The notes below the pieces were generated by a model that saw only the letters and a list, made by a program, of their open reading frames with translations, was not told the origin of the DNA and searched no databases. The position numbers and the translations under genes are program-made. From Actinoplanes sp. L3-i22 (GTDB lineage: Bacteria; Actinomycetota; Actinomycetes; Mycobacteriales; Micromonosporaceae), in NCBI RefSeq assembly GCF_019704555.1, contig NZ_AP024745.1:8750501-8814500 (forward strand): a stretch of 64,000 bases of DNA, in the 5' to 3' direction. Positions 49,878 through 58,348 of this stretch are shown piece after piece (positions within the stretch are counted from its first letter, which is position 1; the number at the start of each line of letters is the position of its first letter).

Positions 49878-50287
49878 CCCACCGCCCGGACGGAATCGCC
49901 AACCTCCGCCCAGCGGCCGCTCATCGAAGACCGAGGCGCCGGAGGGCGCGATTCAGCCACCAGGTCGACGCCGAGTTCCCGCAGGCGGGGCCGGATTTCG
50001 GCGAGCTGGTTCTCGATCTGGCCCTCGGCCATCTCCTCGCCGTCAACGAAGAACCAGTCGTAGCCCGGATCCTCCGAGGCGGAATCGAACGGATAACCGC
50101 CCTCGGCGACGCTTCGCTGGGCGGCGTCCGCTTCCGTCCCGGACACCTGCCGCCACATTCCGAGAGCCCGCATCGTCCGCGCCAGTTCGGCCCGTCGCTG
50201 GTCCACATGCTCATCATGGAGAAACTTGTCCGCGGTCGAGGCCGATATCCCGAGAAAGCGGCGACGTGAGGCGCGCGTCCCGCTCAC
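49823..50287 (-). CDS. Hypothetical protein with antisense-overlapping tail
   Basis: 154 residues from a GTG at 50287. The middle looks like real protein: KFLHDEHVDQRRAELARTMRALG and YDWFFVDGEEMAEGQIENQLAEIRPRLRELGVDLV. The last 18 or so residues are read antisense through the 3' end of the imidase gene (overlap of 55 bases), which suggests that the original stop was lost. Start region is 18 bases from the divergent gene at 50305. No family recognised. Confidence 0.5.
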   Translation of the reverse strand: MSGTRASRRRFLGISASTADKFLHDEHVDQRRAELARTMRALGMWRQVSGTEADAAQRSVAEGGYPFDSASEDPGYDWFFVDGEEMAEGQIENQLAEIRPRLRELGVDLVAESRPPAPRSSMSGRWAEVGDSVRAVGQRARKWPWGVPRGLPFS

Positions 50288-50304
50288 CGATATCGTCTCC
50301 GCTC

Positions 50305-50883
50305 ATGTCGGTGGATGTAGAGGTCGAGCTGCCGCGCCCGGTCTCGCTCGGCGCGGTCGCGCGGGAGACCGGGCTGGTGCTCGGTGAGCTGCTGGGCGGG
50401 ACGGTCGTTCCTGGATTCGACGTCCTGGACGGGGACGGCCGCCCGCTCTCCGGTGCGCGTCTGGACCGGACCCTGATCGGGGAGCGGCTGCCGCCCGCGC
50501 CGGACGGGAACCGCCCCGCGATCTTCTTCGACCTCGTGATGCCGGCCACCGGGGACGGTGTGCAGCTCATGGTCATCGACCATCGGCCGGACAACGTGTT
50601 CGCCATCATCAGCCCCTATCGGACCTGCGTCGGCGTCACCTTCGCGGTCGGGCTCGGGCTGGCGACGGCCCGGCTCACCGGCGGCCCGTACACCGACGAG
50701 ATCCGGCTGGCCGAGGACGACGAGACCGATCCCGAGGCGGTCATCGCCCGGACCCGGCTGACCGCGGCCGGGGTGGACTTCGCCGAGGAGTGCGAACGCT
50801 ACCTGCGCCGGGCACCGGCCATGACGGCCTGGCCGACGCTCCGGTCAGCGGCCGGCCTGCCTGCCTGGAAGTCCCGCGTCTGA
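50305..50883 (+). CDS. Hypothetical cytoplasmic protein
   Basis: 192 residues, ATG at 50305. Acidic soluble protein with VSLGAVARETGLVLGELLGGTVVPGFDVLDGDG and RPDNVFAIISPYRTCVGVTFAVGLGLATARLTGGPYTDEIRL. Resembles small actinobacterial proteins often found beside toxin or immunity genes, but no specific family can be named. Convergent with the acyl-CoA oxidase gene, with five bases between stops. Confidence 0.7.
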   Translation: MSVDVEVELPRPVSLGAVARETGLVLGELLGGTVVPGFDVLDGDGRPLSGARLDRTLIGERLPPAPDGNRPAIFFDLVMPATGDGVQLMVIDHRPDNVFAIISPYRTCVGVTFAVGLGLATARLTGGPYTDEIRLAEDDETDPEAVIARTRLTAAGVDFAEECERYLRRAPAMTAWPTLRSAAGLPAWKSRV

Positions 50884-50888
50884 GGCGA

Positions 50889-52862
50889 TCACGAGGCGGC
50901 GTGCCGCGCGTCCTCCTCGGCCATCGCCTCCTGGCGGGCGGGCTCCTCGCGCAGGATCGCCGCGTTCAGCCACTCGTCCGGGATCGCGAACGCCTCCACC
51001 AGCGTCGACAGGTGCGGGCGCAGCTCGCCGAGCAGGTCGTTGACGACCCCGGTGACCGCCTTGGAGCGGGCCGGGGTCAGGCGCCCGTGCTCCAGGAACC
51101 AGCCCTTGTCGGCCTCGATCACGGTCAGGGCGTACAGGTCGCAGACCCGGTTGAGCAGGGCTTTCGCGCCCGGGTCGGCGGCCCGTTCGATGCCGGCGAC
51201 GAAGGCTTCCAAGGTGATCCGGTCGATGTGCGCGGTGGCCGTCTTCAGGACGTGGTCCTGGACGTCGTTGAAGATGTCGAACGGGCGGTCCTTCTTGGTC
51301 GCGGCGCCGTTGCGCAGGCGGCGGATCGCGCCCTCCAGGACGTGCTTCTCGCGGTCCTCGAACATGGTCAGGTGCCAGCCGCGGTCGGTCACCGCGACCT
51401 CCTCGTCGCGGCCCGGGACCGCGCTGACCAGGCGCTGGATCAGGCCGCGGGCGGCGGTGCGCTCCAGGACCATCTCGCGGACCTGCTCGGCGACGAACGT
51501 GGCCCGGCCCCAGCCGTCGAGCGAGCCGAACGCGTCCCGGTAGCCGGTGAGCAGGCCCTTCGCGACCAGTTGCAGCAGGACCGTGTTGTCGCCCTCGAAC
51601 GTGGTGAACACGTCGGTGTCGGCCTTCAGCGCGGGCAGCCGGTTCTCCGACAGGTAGCCGGCGCCGCCGCACGCCTCCCGGCACATCTGGATCGTGTGCG
51701 TGGCGTGCCAGGTCTGCATGGCTTTCAGGCCGGCGGCGCGGGACTCCAGCTCACGCTGGCGGTGCTCGTCGACCGGGCCGGGGCCGGACTGCACGTCGGC
51801 GAGGGTGCCGACCAACTCCTCCTGGGCGAACACGTACGCGTACGACGTGGCCAGCGCCGGCAACAGTTTGCGCTGGTGGGCGAGGTAGTCGTTGAGCACC
51901 ACCTCCCGGTCGTCGCCGGGCACACCGAACTGGCGGCGGCTGTCGCCGTACCGAATCGCGATTGTCAATGCTTCTCTGGTCGCGGCGGAAGCCGCGCCGC
52001 CCACCGTGACCCGGCCGCGGACCAGCGTCCCCAGCATGGTGAAGAAGCGGCGGGTGTCGTTCTCGATCGGGCTGGTGTAGGTGCCGTCCGCGGCGACCTG
52101 GCCGTAGCGGTCGAGCAGCATCTCGCGCGGCACGGTCACGTGGTCGAAGCTGATCCGCCCGTTGTCGACGCCGAGCAGGCCGGCCTTGTGGCCGGCGTCG
52201 CCCAGCGTGACGCCCGGCATCGGGTTGCCGTCGGCGTCGCGGATCGGGACCAGCCAGGCGTGCACGCCACGGCTGCGGCCCTCGGTGACCAGCTGGGCGA
52301 AGACGACCGCCATCCGGCCGTCCCGCGCCGCGTTGCCGATGTAGTCCTTGCGGGCCGCCTGGTGCGGGGTGTGCAGGTCGAACGTGCCGGTGGCCGGGTC
52401 GTACACACAGGTGGTGCGCAGTTTCTGCACGTCGGAGCCGTGACCGGTCTCGGTCATCGCGAAGCAGCCCATGACCTCGGTGGAGATGATGCCGGGCAGA
52501 AACTCGGCGTGGTGACGCTCGGTGCCGAGCGCGACGACGGCCCCGCCGAACAGGCCCCACTGCACGCCGGCCTTCACCATCAGGGACAGGTCCGCGTACG
52601 CCAGCATCTCGGCCGCCACCACGGAGCCGCCCGGGTCGTCCGACCCGCCGTAGGCCTTCGGGAACGCCGACGCGACGCCGATGTCGGACGGGATCTGCCG
52701 GATCAGCGCGGAGATCCGCTCCCGGGCCTGCTCGCCGGTCTCGCCGTGCACCACGGCGAAGCCGGCCTTGCCGAGTTCGTCACGGACCGCTTGCCGGATG
52801 TGCGCCCACCGCCCGTCGAGGACGTCCTGCAGGTGGGCCGGGTCGATGGAGTCGCCGATCAT
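50889..52862 (-). CDS. Acyl-CoA oxidase / long acyl-CoA dehydrogenase
   Basis: 657 residues, the length of peroxisomal-type acyl-CoA oxidases. The central part has GCFAMTETGHGSDVQKLRTTCVYD (FAD region), RDGRMAVVFAQL, GVHAWLVPIRD and THTIQMCREACGGAGYLSENRLPALKADTDVFTTFEGDNTVLLQLVAKGLL, characteristic of the oxidase branch. C-terminal 200 residues are the acyl-CoA oxidase C-terminal domain. It would introduce the trans-2 double bond with H2O2 formation or via ETF. The start sits at a CTAAGC/GCTCAG palindrome, not at the GTTTCSC operator, so it is likely regulated separately. Confidence 0.92.
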   Translation of the reverse strand: MIGDSIDPAHLQDVLDGRWAHIRQAVRDELGKAGFAVVHGETGEQARERISALIRQIPSDIGVASAFPKAYGGSDDPGGSVVAAEMLAYADLSLMVKAGVQWGLFGGAVVALGTERHHAEFLPGIISTEVMGCFAMTETGHGSDVQKLRTTCVYDPATGTFDLHTPHQAARKDYIGNAARDGRMAVVFAQLVTEGRSRGVHAWLVPIRDADGNPMPGVTLGDAGHKAGLLGVDNGRISFDHVTVPREMLLDRYGQVAADGTYTSPIENDTRRFFTMLGTLVRGRVTVGGAASAATREALTIAIRYGDSRRQFGVPGDDREVVLNDYLAHQRKLLPALATSYAYVFAQEELVGTLADVQSGPGPVDEHRQRELESRAAGLKAMQTWHATHTIQMCREACGGAGYLSENRLPALKADTDVFTTFEGDNTVLLQLVAKGLLTGYRDAFGSLDGWGRATFVAEQVREMVLERTAARGLIQRLVSAVPGRDEEVAVTDRGWHLTMFEDREKHVLEGAIRRLRNGAATKKDRPFDIFNDVQDHVLKTATAHIDRITLEAFVAGIERAADPGAKALLNRVCDLYALTVIEADKGWFLEHGRLTPARSKAVTGVVNDLLGELRPHLSTLVEAFAIPDEWLNAAILREEPARQEAMAEEDARHAAS

Positions 52863-52871
52863 GATTTCCAG

Positions 52872-52887
52872 CTAAGCACGCGCTCAG
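52872..52887. promoter_or_regulatory. Imperfect palindrome between acyl-CoA oxidase and chemoreceptor genes
   Basis: CTAAGCACGCGCTCAG, of which 12 of 16 positions are symmetric. Sits 10 bases upstream of the acyl-CoA oxidase start. TetR-type regulators of fatty-acid genes bind sites of this kind; the assignment is tentative. Confidence 0.4.
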
Positions 52888-52917
52888 CTTCTCCGCTGCG
52901 TGGCCGATTGGTGGATC

Positions 52918-54477
52918 ATGCGGAATTGGTCGGTTCGCTGGAAGCTCAGCAGTCTCATCCTGATGAGCGTGCTGCTCGCGGTGGCGCTGGGCGTCACCGC
53001 CCTGGTCAACATCACCCGGCTGGCCACCGCCTCGACCGCGCAGGACGAGCTCCGCCAGACCAGTCTGCTGCTGTCCCGGCTGGACACCACCGCCACGATG
53101 GTGCGCAGCATCGTGAACGGCAACATCGGCTTCCCCGAGGACACCGCCAACTTCATCGCCCTCAACAAGCCGTTCCTGGCCGAGGGCGACGACCTGATCA
53201 GCCAGTTGACCGCCCGCGAGCTCGCCGCGGCCGGCTCGCTGGGCACGTCCTGGCAGGCCTACTCGACGACCGCGTCCGGGGTGCAGACCCAGCTGGGCGA
53301 CGGGGCGACGAAGGCCGAGCGGTATGCCGCCGGCGAGTCGCTGTTCACCGCGAACAAGGCGTTCTCCGCCGACCTGACGACCGTGATCGACTCGATCGCG
53401 AAGCAGGCCACGGCGTCCGACGCGGCACAGAAGAGCCTGGTCAGCCGGGTTCGCTGGACGGTCGGCCTGGTGCTCGCGATCGGCCTGGCGCTGCTGGTCG
53501 GCGCGGGTTTCCTGATCGGCCGGTCGATCCTGCGGCCGCTCGCCGTGTCGGTCGCCGCGCTGCGCCGGGTCGCCCAGCGCGACTACACCGCCGACGTGCC
53601 GGTGACCAGCCGCGACGAGATCGGCCAGATGTCCGCGGCGGTGAACGAGGCGGTCGGCGACATCCGCCGGGCGATCGGCACGATCGCCGAGAACGCCCAC
53701 TCGCTCCGCGCGGCCTCCGAGCGCCTCACCCTGATCAGCGGCGACGTCGACGCGTCGTCCGAGCAGGCCGCCGGCCAGGTCAGCACGGTCTCCGACTCCA
53801 GCACCCTGGTGACCGAGCGGGTCCGGGAGGCCGCGCAGGGCGCCGAGCAGATGACCGCCGCGATCCGGGAGATCGCCGGGAACACCACGACGGTCGCGCA
53901 GATCGCGCAGGGCGCGGTGGAGACCGCGCAGCAGACCACCGCCGCGATGTCGAAGCTGTCGGCGTCCACCGACGAGATCGGCAACGTGATCAAGCTGATC
54001 ACCAGCATCGCCGAGCAGACGAACCTGCTCGCCCTGAACGCGACGATCGAGGCGGCTCGGGCCGGCGAGTCCGGCAAGGGCTTCGCGGTGGTCGCGAGCG
54101 AGGTCAAGGACCTGGCGCAGAGCACGGCCCGGGCCACCGAGGACATCGGCCAGCGGATCGAGGCGATCCAGGGCGACACCAGCCACGCGATCGAGGCGAT
54201 CGGCCGGATCGCCGACGTGATCAACGAGATCAACCAGTACCAGGCCAGCATCGCCGGCGCTGTCGAGGAGCAGACCGCCACCACGAACGAGCTCAGCCGC
54301 CTCTTCGACGACGCCGCCCACGGCGCGGACGCGATCCACCGCTCGATCGACCAGGTCGCCACGACCGCCTCCCAGACCGCCAACGGCGCCACCTCCACCC
54401 GCCAGGCCGCCACCGACCTGGCCGGCCTCGCCACCAGCCTCAACGACGTGGTCTCCCGCTTCCGCATCCACGCATGA
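52918..54477 (+). CDS. Methyl-accepting chemotaxis protein
   Basis: 519 residues from the ATG at 52918 (a GTG at 52900 is in frame). Membrane helix about 9-33, extracellular helical domain of about 145 residues, second helix near 186-208 ([20 protein letters not shown]), HAMP linker ([24 protein letters not shown]) and a cytoplasmic signalling domain with the hairpin tip [36 protein letters not shown]. Not linked to the catabolic operons by overlap or operator. Confidence 0.95.
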   Translation: MRNWSVRWKLSSLILMSVLLAVALGVTALVNITRLATASTAQDELRQTSLLLSRLDTTATMVRSIVNGNIGFPEDTANFIALNKPFLAEGDDLISQLTARELAAAGSLGTSWQAYSTTASGVQTQLGDGATKAERYAAGESLFTANKAFSADLTTVIDSIAKQATASDAAQKSLVSRVRWTVGLVLAIGLALLVGAGFLIGRSILRPLAVSVAALRRVAQRDYTADVPVTSRDEIGQMSAAVNEAVGDIRRAIGTIAENAHSLRAASERLTLISGDVDASSEQAAGQVSTVSDSSTLVTERVREAAQGAEQMTAAIREIAGNTTTVAQIAQGAVETAQQTTAAMSKLSASTDEIGNVIKLITSIAEQTNLLALNATIEAARAGESGKGFAVVASEVKDLAQSTARATEDIGQRIEAIQGDTSHAIEAIGRIADVINEINQYQASIAGAVEEQTATTNELSRLFDDAAHGADAIHRSIDQVATTASQTANGATSTRQAATDLAGLATSLNDVVSRFRIHA

Positions 54478-54642
54478 GCAAACCCCCAAGATCAAAATCC
54501 GATTAGGGTACGGCCACAGCCCCGCACCTTCGCTTCGTCCGCTCCACTCCAGACGTCGCGGCTGTTCGACGCCACGGCCCGGGTGGGAGCGATTCCATCG
54601 CGGCGTGACCGCCATGCGAGCCCACCGATAGATACGGGTCGA

Positions 54643-54672
54643 TTGTTGTTGAAAAACGCCGGGGCCTATCCT
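54643..54672 (+). promoter_or_regulatory. Probable promoter, leaderless gene
   Basis: TTGTTG (54643-54648) and TATCCT (54667-54672) are 18 bases apart. The predicted start point falls at or next to the GTG at 54680, with no ribosome site between, so the transcript is probably leaderless. The rest of the 200-base gap 54478-54679 shows no gene. Confidence 0.5.
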
Positions 54673-54679
54673 CGGCAGC

Positions 54680-54973
54680 GTGGATCTCGAGTTCCGTGGT
54701 GAGCTGTGGTTCTGGAAGGGGCCGGCGCCCTGGCACTTCGTGACCGTGCCGGCGGAGCAGTGCGACGAGCTGGAGGCGGCGTCGTCGCTGGTCAGCTACG
54801 GGTGGGGAATGATCCCGGTAGCGGCGCGGATCGGGGGCACCGACTGGACGACGTCGCTGTGGCCCAAGGACGGGCGCTACATCGTGCCGGTCAAGGCGCG
54901 GGTGCGGGCCGCGGAACGGATCGACGTCGGTGACACCGTGTCGATACGGCTGTCGCTGGACGGCGTCGGATGA
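54680..54973 (+). CDS. DUF1905-domain protein
   Basis: 97 residues, GTG start. The DUF1905 pattern LEFRGELWFWKGPAPWHFVTVPAEQCDEL ... GWGMIPVAARIGGTDWTTSLWPKDGRYIVPVKARVRAAERI is clear and full length. A small beta-barrel protein of unknown function. Overlaps the next gene by four bases. Confidence 0.88.
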   Translation: MDLEFRGELWFWKGPAPWHFVTVPAEQCDELEAASSLVSYGWGMIPVAARIGGTDWTTSLWPKDGRYIVPVKARVRAAERIDVGDTVSIRLSLDGVG

Positions 54974-55548
54974 GCGTGCGCGGCGCCGACCTGCTGAGCG
55001 TCGACGACTACGGGACGCCGCGCTGGCGGGTGCCGGCCGGCGGCGTGGTCTTCGAGGTGGACGCGGGCGAGGTCGTCGCGCTGGACGCCGCGGTGCGGTC
55101 GGCGACGAACGTCCCGGTGGTGGTGGCCGAGGATCAGGAGACGGTGCGGTTGCCGCTCGGGGAGCTGGCTTCCTTCGTACGGGAACGGCTGATTCTTTTC
55201 GGTCTTGATCTTGATTTGTCGGAGTGGATGCCGGACCCGGCCGAGGTCGCGTCGCGGGTCGATCTCGAGCACTGGCCGCTGGACCCGCCGGTGGCCGACG
55301 CCGACGTGACCGATCTCGTGCTGCTCGCGGCGATGTGCGCGATCGGTCCGGAGGCGACCGCGGTGGACGCCACGGGCCGGTGGCGCGGCCTGGGCGGATT
55401 CGGCGAGGAGCAGCCGGAGCACGAGCTCGGGCCGCTGCCGGAGGGGGCGATCGCGGTGACCGCCGCGGTGCACGACGAGCGCGTGGAGCGCCTGGCGTTC
55501 GCCCTGCTCGGGCCGGGCCGGGCGCTCCTCGCGATCACGCTCGCCTAG
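54970..55548 (+). CDS. Hypothetical protein downstream of DUF1905 gene
   Basis: 192 residues, ATG overlapping the DUF1905 stop. Acidic soluble protein, PRWRVPAGGVVFEVDAGEVVALDAAVRSATNVPVVVAEDQETVRLPL near the start. No known family. Co-translated with the DUF1905 protein, so a common role is likely. Confidence 0.75.
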   Translation: MSVRGADLLSVDDYGTPRWRVPAGGVVFEVDAGEVVALDAAVRSATNVPVVVAEDQETVRLPLGELASFVRERLILFGLDLDLSEWMPDPAEVASRVDLEHWPLDPPVADADVTDLVLLAAMCAIGPEATAVDATGRWRGLGGFGEEQPEHELGPLPEGAIAVTAAVHDERVERLAFALLGPGRALLAITLA

Positions 55549-55557
55549 TGCCTTTCC

Positions 55558-55589
55558 GCGCGCGGATCGGCAGGCGCGCGGATCGGCAG
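55558..55589. repeat. Two identical 16-bp units
   Basis: GCGCGCGGATCGGCAG twice in tandem, between the convergent genes that end at 55548 and 55598. It resembles the 16-bp array at 3765 in unit length and in lying at gene 3' ends, but not in sequence. Confidence 0.85.
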
Positions 55590-55597
55590 GTGAGACC

Positions 55598-56206
55598 CTA
55601 GAACGCGGCGTCGAACAGGCCCTGCAGGCCGGGCGCGTCCGCCTCGCCGCTGTAGCCGCAGGTGATGATCTGCCCCTGCGACGCCGCGACCAGGTACTTC
55701 TTGCCGGCCTCGAAGGAACCGCTGCCCATCAGCCCCTCGGACGCGCCGGGCGCCTGCGGGACGTGGACCAGATCGACCGCCGCGCCCTTGTAGACGTTCG
55801 TGACCTGCAGCGTCACCGTGTCACCGGCGACGTCGCGGACGGTCGCGGCGAACGCCAGGTCGGCGCGCGACGCCAGCACCTCCGCCGTCGGCTCCACGCA
55901 CTTGGCCGCGATTCCCGCGCCGGTCAGAGTGATGGCCGTGGGCGCGGCCGTGCTGACCTGATCATCACCGGACGGCGGGCGGAGCTGAAGCCAGGCGAGG
56001 CCGGCGCCGACGACCAGGACGAGGGCCGCGGCGGCGAGCAGGGCGGTCCGGCGCCACCGGGACGGCGGCGTGACGGTGGGGGCGTCGGCGAACGGGGTGG
56101 CCATGGTCTGCTCCAGGAGGTGGTCGACGCGGGCGGGAGGCAGCGGTGGCAGCGACGCCGCCGGGTCGGCACGGCGCAGGGTGGTACGCAGATCGTCGTC
56201 GGTCAC
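55598..56206 (-). CDS. Membrane-anchored protein, probable ECF sigma-linked regulator
   Basis: 202 residues, ATG overlapping the sigma-factor stop. Cytoplasmic N-terminus of about 50 residues, membrane helix about 52-75 (TALLAAAALVLVVGAGLAWL) and an extracellular domain with two Cys (AAKCVEPTAEV, ITCGYSGEA). The order sigma factor then membrane protein is the usual sigma / anti-sigma arrangement, though no zinc-binding anti-sigma motif is seen. It could sense a redox or surface signal through the Cys pair. Confidence 0.72.
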   Translation of the reverse strand: MTDDDLRTTLRRADPAASLPPLPPARVDHLLEQTMATPFADAPTVTPPSRWRRTALLAAAALVLVVGAGLAWLQLRPPSGDDQVSTAAPTAITLTGAGIAAKCVEPTAEVLASRADLAFAATVRDVAGDTVTLQVTNVYKGAAVDLVHVPQAPGASEGLMGSGSFEAGKKYLVAASQGQIITCGYSGEADAPGLQGLFDAAF

Positions 56207-56733
56207 GGCCGGCTCCCTTCTGTCGACTCCTCATGTCCGGCAGCCTCGATCAGCTTTCGCAGCTTCTGTTTGGCCCGGTGCAGCCGGATCGTCGCGGCGT
56301 TCGTGGAGATGCCCAGGACCAGGGCGATCTGGGGCGGCGTGAGGTCCTCCCAGGCCCACAGGCGCAGCAACTCGGCGTCCTCGGCACGCATCTCGGCGAG
56401 CACGGCGGTCAGATCGGTCTCGGTCACGGCCGGTTCGGCCACCGCCTCCGGCGGCGGATCGAGAACGGCGATCCGGGCGGCCAGCCGGGCTTGGCGGCGC
56501 CGCCCACGGTCCGCGTTGGCCAGGCAATTACGAGCTACGCCGTACGCCCAGGGCAGGTGCTCGCCGGGCATCTCGTCCAGTCGCCGCCAGCAGATCAGCA
56601 GCGTCTCGGAGAGCACGTCGTCGGCGGTCGCCGGGTCGGTGCGCCGCGCCAGGTAGCGGCGGACGGCGTCGATCACCGCCGGGGCGATCGCCTCGAACCG
56701 CTTCCGGCGGTCGTCCACGTTCACGGGGTCCAC
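56203..56733 (-). CDS. ECF-type RNA polymerase sigma factor
   Basis: 176 residues if the GTG at 56733 is used; a second GTG at 56724 is equally possible. Region 2: RFEAIAPAVIDAVRRYLARRTDPATADDVLSETLLICWRRLDEMP; region 4: LLRLWAWEDLTPPQIALVLGISTNAATIRLHRAKQKLRKLI with its helix-turn-helix. The gene stop overlaps the start of the membrane-protein gene. Target promoters cannot be told from the window. Confidence 0.88.
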   Translation of the reverse strand: MDPVNVDDRRKRFEAIAPAVIDAVRRYLARRTDPATADDVLSETLLICWRRLDEMPGEHLPWAYGVARNCLANADRGRRRQARLAARIAVLDPPPEAVAEPAVTETDLTAVLAEMRAEDAELLRLWAWEDLTPPQIALVLGISTNAATIRLHRAKQKLRKLIEAAGHEESTEGSRP

Positions 56734-56845
56734 CCTGCTCCATGTCCGGCACGGGGCCGGGGCTTTCACCCCGTACCGAATAATTTTGTGGCGAAGCGGA
56801 GAAGCGGGGCGGCGTCGCGTCGGCCGGTCGTGACATGGTCGGCGG

Positions 56846-57514
56846 ATGGAGCGGACCCTTTATCACCGGCTGGCCGGCGGCAGCGTCGATCGACTCGCGG
56901 CGATCAGCGACGGCATCTTCGCGGTGACCATGACGCTGCTGGTGCTGGACCTGCGCGTCCCGGTGATGGACGAGATGCGCCGGCAGCGGCCGCTGTGGAG
57001 CGATGGGGCGATGGAGCCGGAGCGGGCGCTGTTCAGTCTGCTGGCGCACGTCGGCCCGAGCGCGCTGGCGTTCGCCCTCAGTTTCCTGACGCTCGGGATG
57101 TTCTGGCTCGGGCAGCAGACCCAGCTGAACTTCTGCGCGCGCGGCGACCGGCAATTGAGCTGGCTGCACCTGACGTTCCTGCTGGGCGTGTCGTTCATGC
57201 CGTTCTCGACCGCGCTGCTGGCCGAGTTCATGACGGTCCGCCTGGCGCTGCTGGTCTACTGGCTGAACCTGCTGGTGCTGGGCCTGCTGCTGCTCGCCTG
57301 CCTGCGGTACGCGGACCGGGCCGGCCTGCTGCGCGAGGACCGGGAACCGGGCTTCCGGGCGAGCCTGCGCCGCCGGATCGTGGTGGCACAGGCTCTCTAC
57401 CTGGTCGGGGTGCTGCTGGCGGTGTGGAACACGTACGCCGGAGTGGGGTTGATCGTGCTCTTGCAGCTCAACTCGGCGTTCGCGCCGAAGATCCGCCCCT
57501 TCGACCGGTTCTGA
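56846..57514 (+). CDS. TMEM175-family (DUF1211) potassium channel-like protein
   Basis: 222 residues. The family's signature RLAAISDGIFAVTMTLLVLDL (helix 1 with the SDG motif) is at residues 17-37, followed by five more helices (e.g. LSFLTLGMFWLGQQTQL, FLLGVSFMPFSTALLAEF, LVYWLNLLVLGLLLLACL). TMEM175 proteins form K+-selective channels from repeats; prokaryotic ones have one repeat per chain and tetramerise. Convergent with the bicupin gene, no bases between stops. Confidence 0.88.
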   Translation: MERTLYHRLAGGSVDRLAAISDGIFAVTMTLLVLDLRVPVMDEMRRQRPLWSDGAMEPERALFSLLAHVGPSALAFALSFLTLGMFWLGQQTQLNFCARGDRQLSWLHLTFLLGVSFMPFSTALLAEFMTVRLALLVYWLNLLVLGLLLLACLRYADRAGLLREDREPGFRASLRRRIVVAQALYLVGVLLAVWNTYAGVGLIVLLQLNSAFAPKIRPFDRF

Positions 57515-58348
57515 TCACATGCCGTCGCCGGACCAGTCGCCCCGGCTGCGGGAGCGGACCGGCATCGTGGAGATCACCGGGGCGTGCTCGTGCGGGTAGT
57601 TCTCCGCGTGGCCGCCCCACTTGACCCATTCCTCGGTGGTGTACCAGTTGATCAGCTCGCCGTCCGAGCGGATGATCCAGTCGATGTCGGTCTCGGCGAC
57701 GAAATGCCCGTGTTTCACGCCCGCCGGCCGGAAGCAGTAGGTGCCCTCGTCGATGTCGCCGAAGTTGTACGCCATCCGCCCGCCGAGCGTGTAGAACTCC
57801 TCGTAGCAGGGGTGATGCGCGAGCCGGTGGTCGGTCCAGCCCTGCTTCGCCCGGATCAGCCGGGTGTAGAAGCCGGTCTTCGGGTCCCGGTGCAGCAGCT
57901 TGATGTAGAGCGGGGTGAGCGGCCCGACCGACGGCGCCTCCACCCAGTCCATGGTGTTCGCGTCGACGACGGTGGCGGTCAGCTCCGTTCCGCCGTCGAG
58001 CGGGTCGAAGCCGGCGTCGCCGTACTCCCGCCAGTGCAGGACGCGCGACCCCTCCCGGATCTTGATCCAGTCCATCGCCTCGCCCTGCGGCACCTGGACG
58101 TAGCCGCCCGGCCCGAGCTCCCGGCCGCCGTACAGCATCGAGCCCTCGACCACGTAGAACTCGGTGTCGGCGTGCGGGGTCCCGGGGCCGCGGCCCCAGT
58201 CCGCGGTCGCGTGCAGCGACAGCGACGACGACCCGTCCTCCTCGTCGGTGGACAGCCGTCGTTCCAGGATCTTGCCCTCGCCGAACGGCAGTTCCCCGGC
58301 GTGGAAGATGTAGTCGTCCTCGTGGATCAGTTCCACGTGTGCCCTCAC
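57515..58348 (-). CDS. Bicupin protein
   Basis: 277 residues, GTG at 58348 overlapping the acyl-CoA synthetase stop. Two cupin domains: the first with TPHADTEFYVVEGSMLYGGRELGPGGYVQVPQGEAMDW (about 57-95), the second with DHRLAHHPCYEEFYTLGGRMAYNFGDIDEGTYCFRPAGVKHGHFV (about 172-215), with enough His/Glu in each for a metal site. DUF4437 or acetophenone dioxygenase-like bicupins are related. As the second gene of an operator-controlled operon it could be an oxygenase for a ring or enol intermediate. Confidence 0.8.
   Translation of the reverse strand: MRAHVELIHEDDYIFHAGELPFGEGKILERRLSTDEEDGSSSLSLHATADWGRGPGTPHADTEFYVVEGSMLYGGRELGPGGYVQVPQGEAMDWIKIREGSRVLHWREYGDAGFDPLDGGTELTATVVDANTMDWVEAPSVGPLTPLYIKLLHRDPKTGFYTRLIRAKQGWTDHRLAHHPCYEEFYTLGGRMAYNFGDIDEGTYCFRPAGVKHGHFVAETDIDWIIRSDGELINWYTTEEWVKWGGHAENYPHEHAPVISTMPVRSRSRGDWSGDGM

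Noticed and set aside
50790..54506. 1238-residue plus-strand open frame
   Set aside because: It runs antisense to the acyl-CoA oxidase gene and out of frame over the chemoreceptor gene, a product of high GC content.
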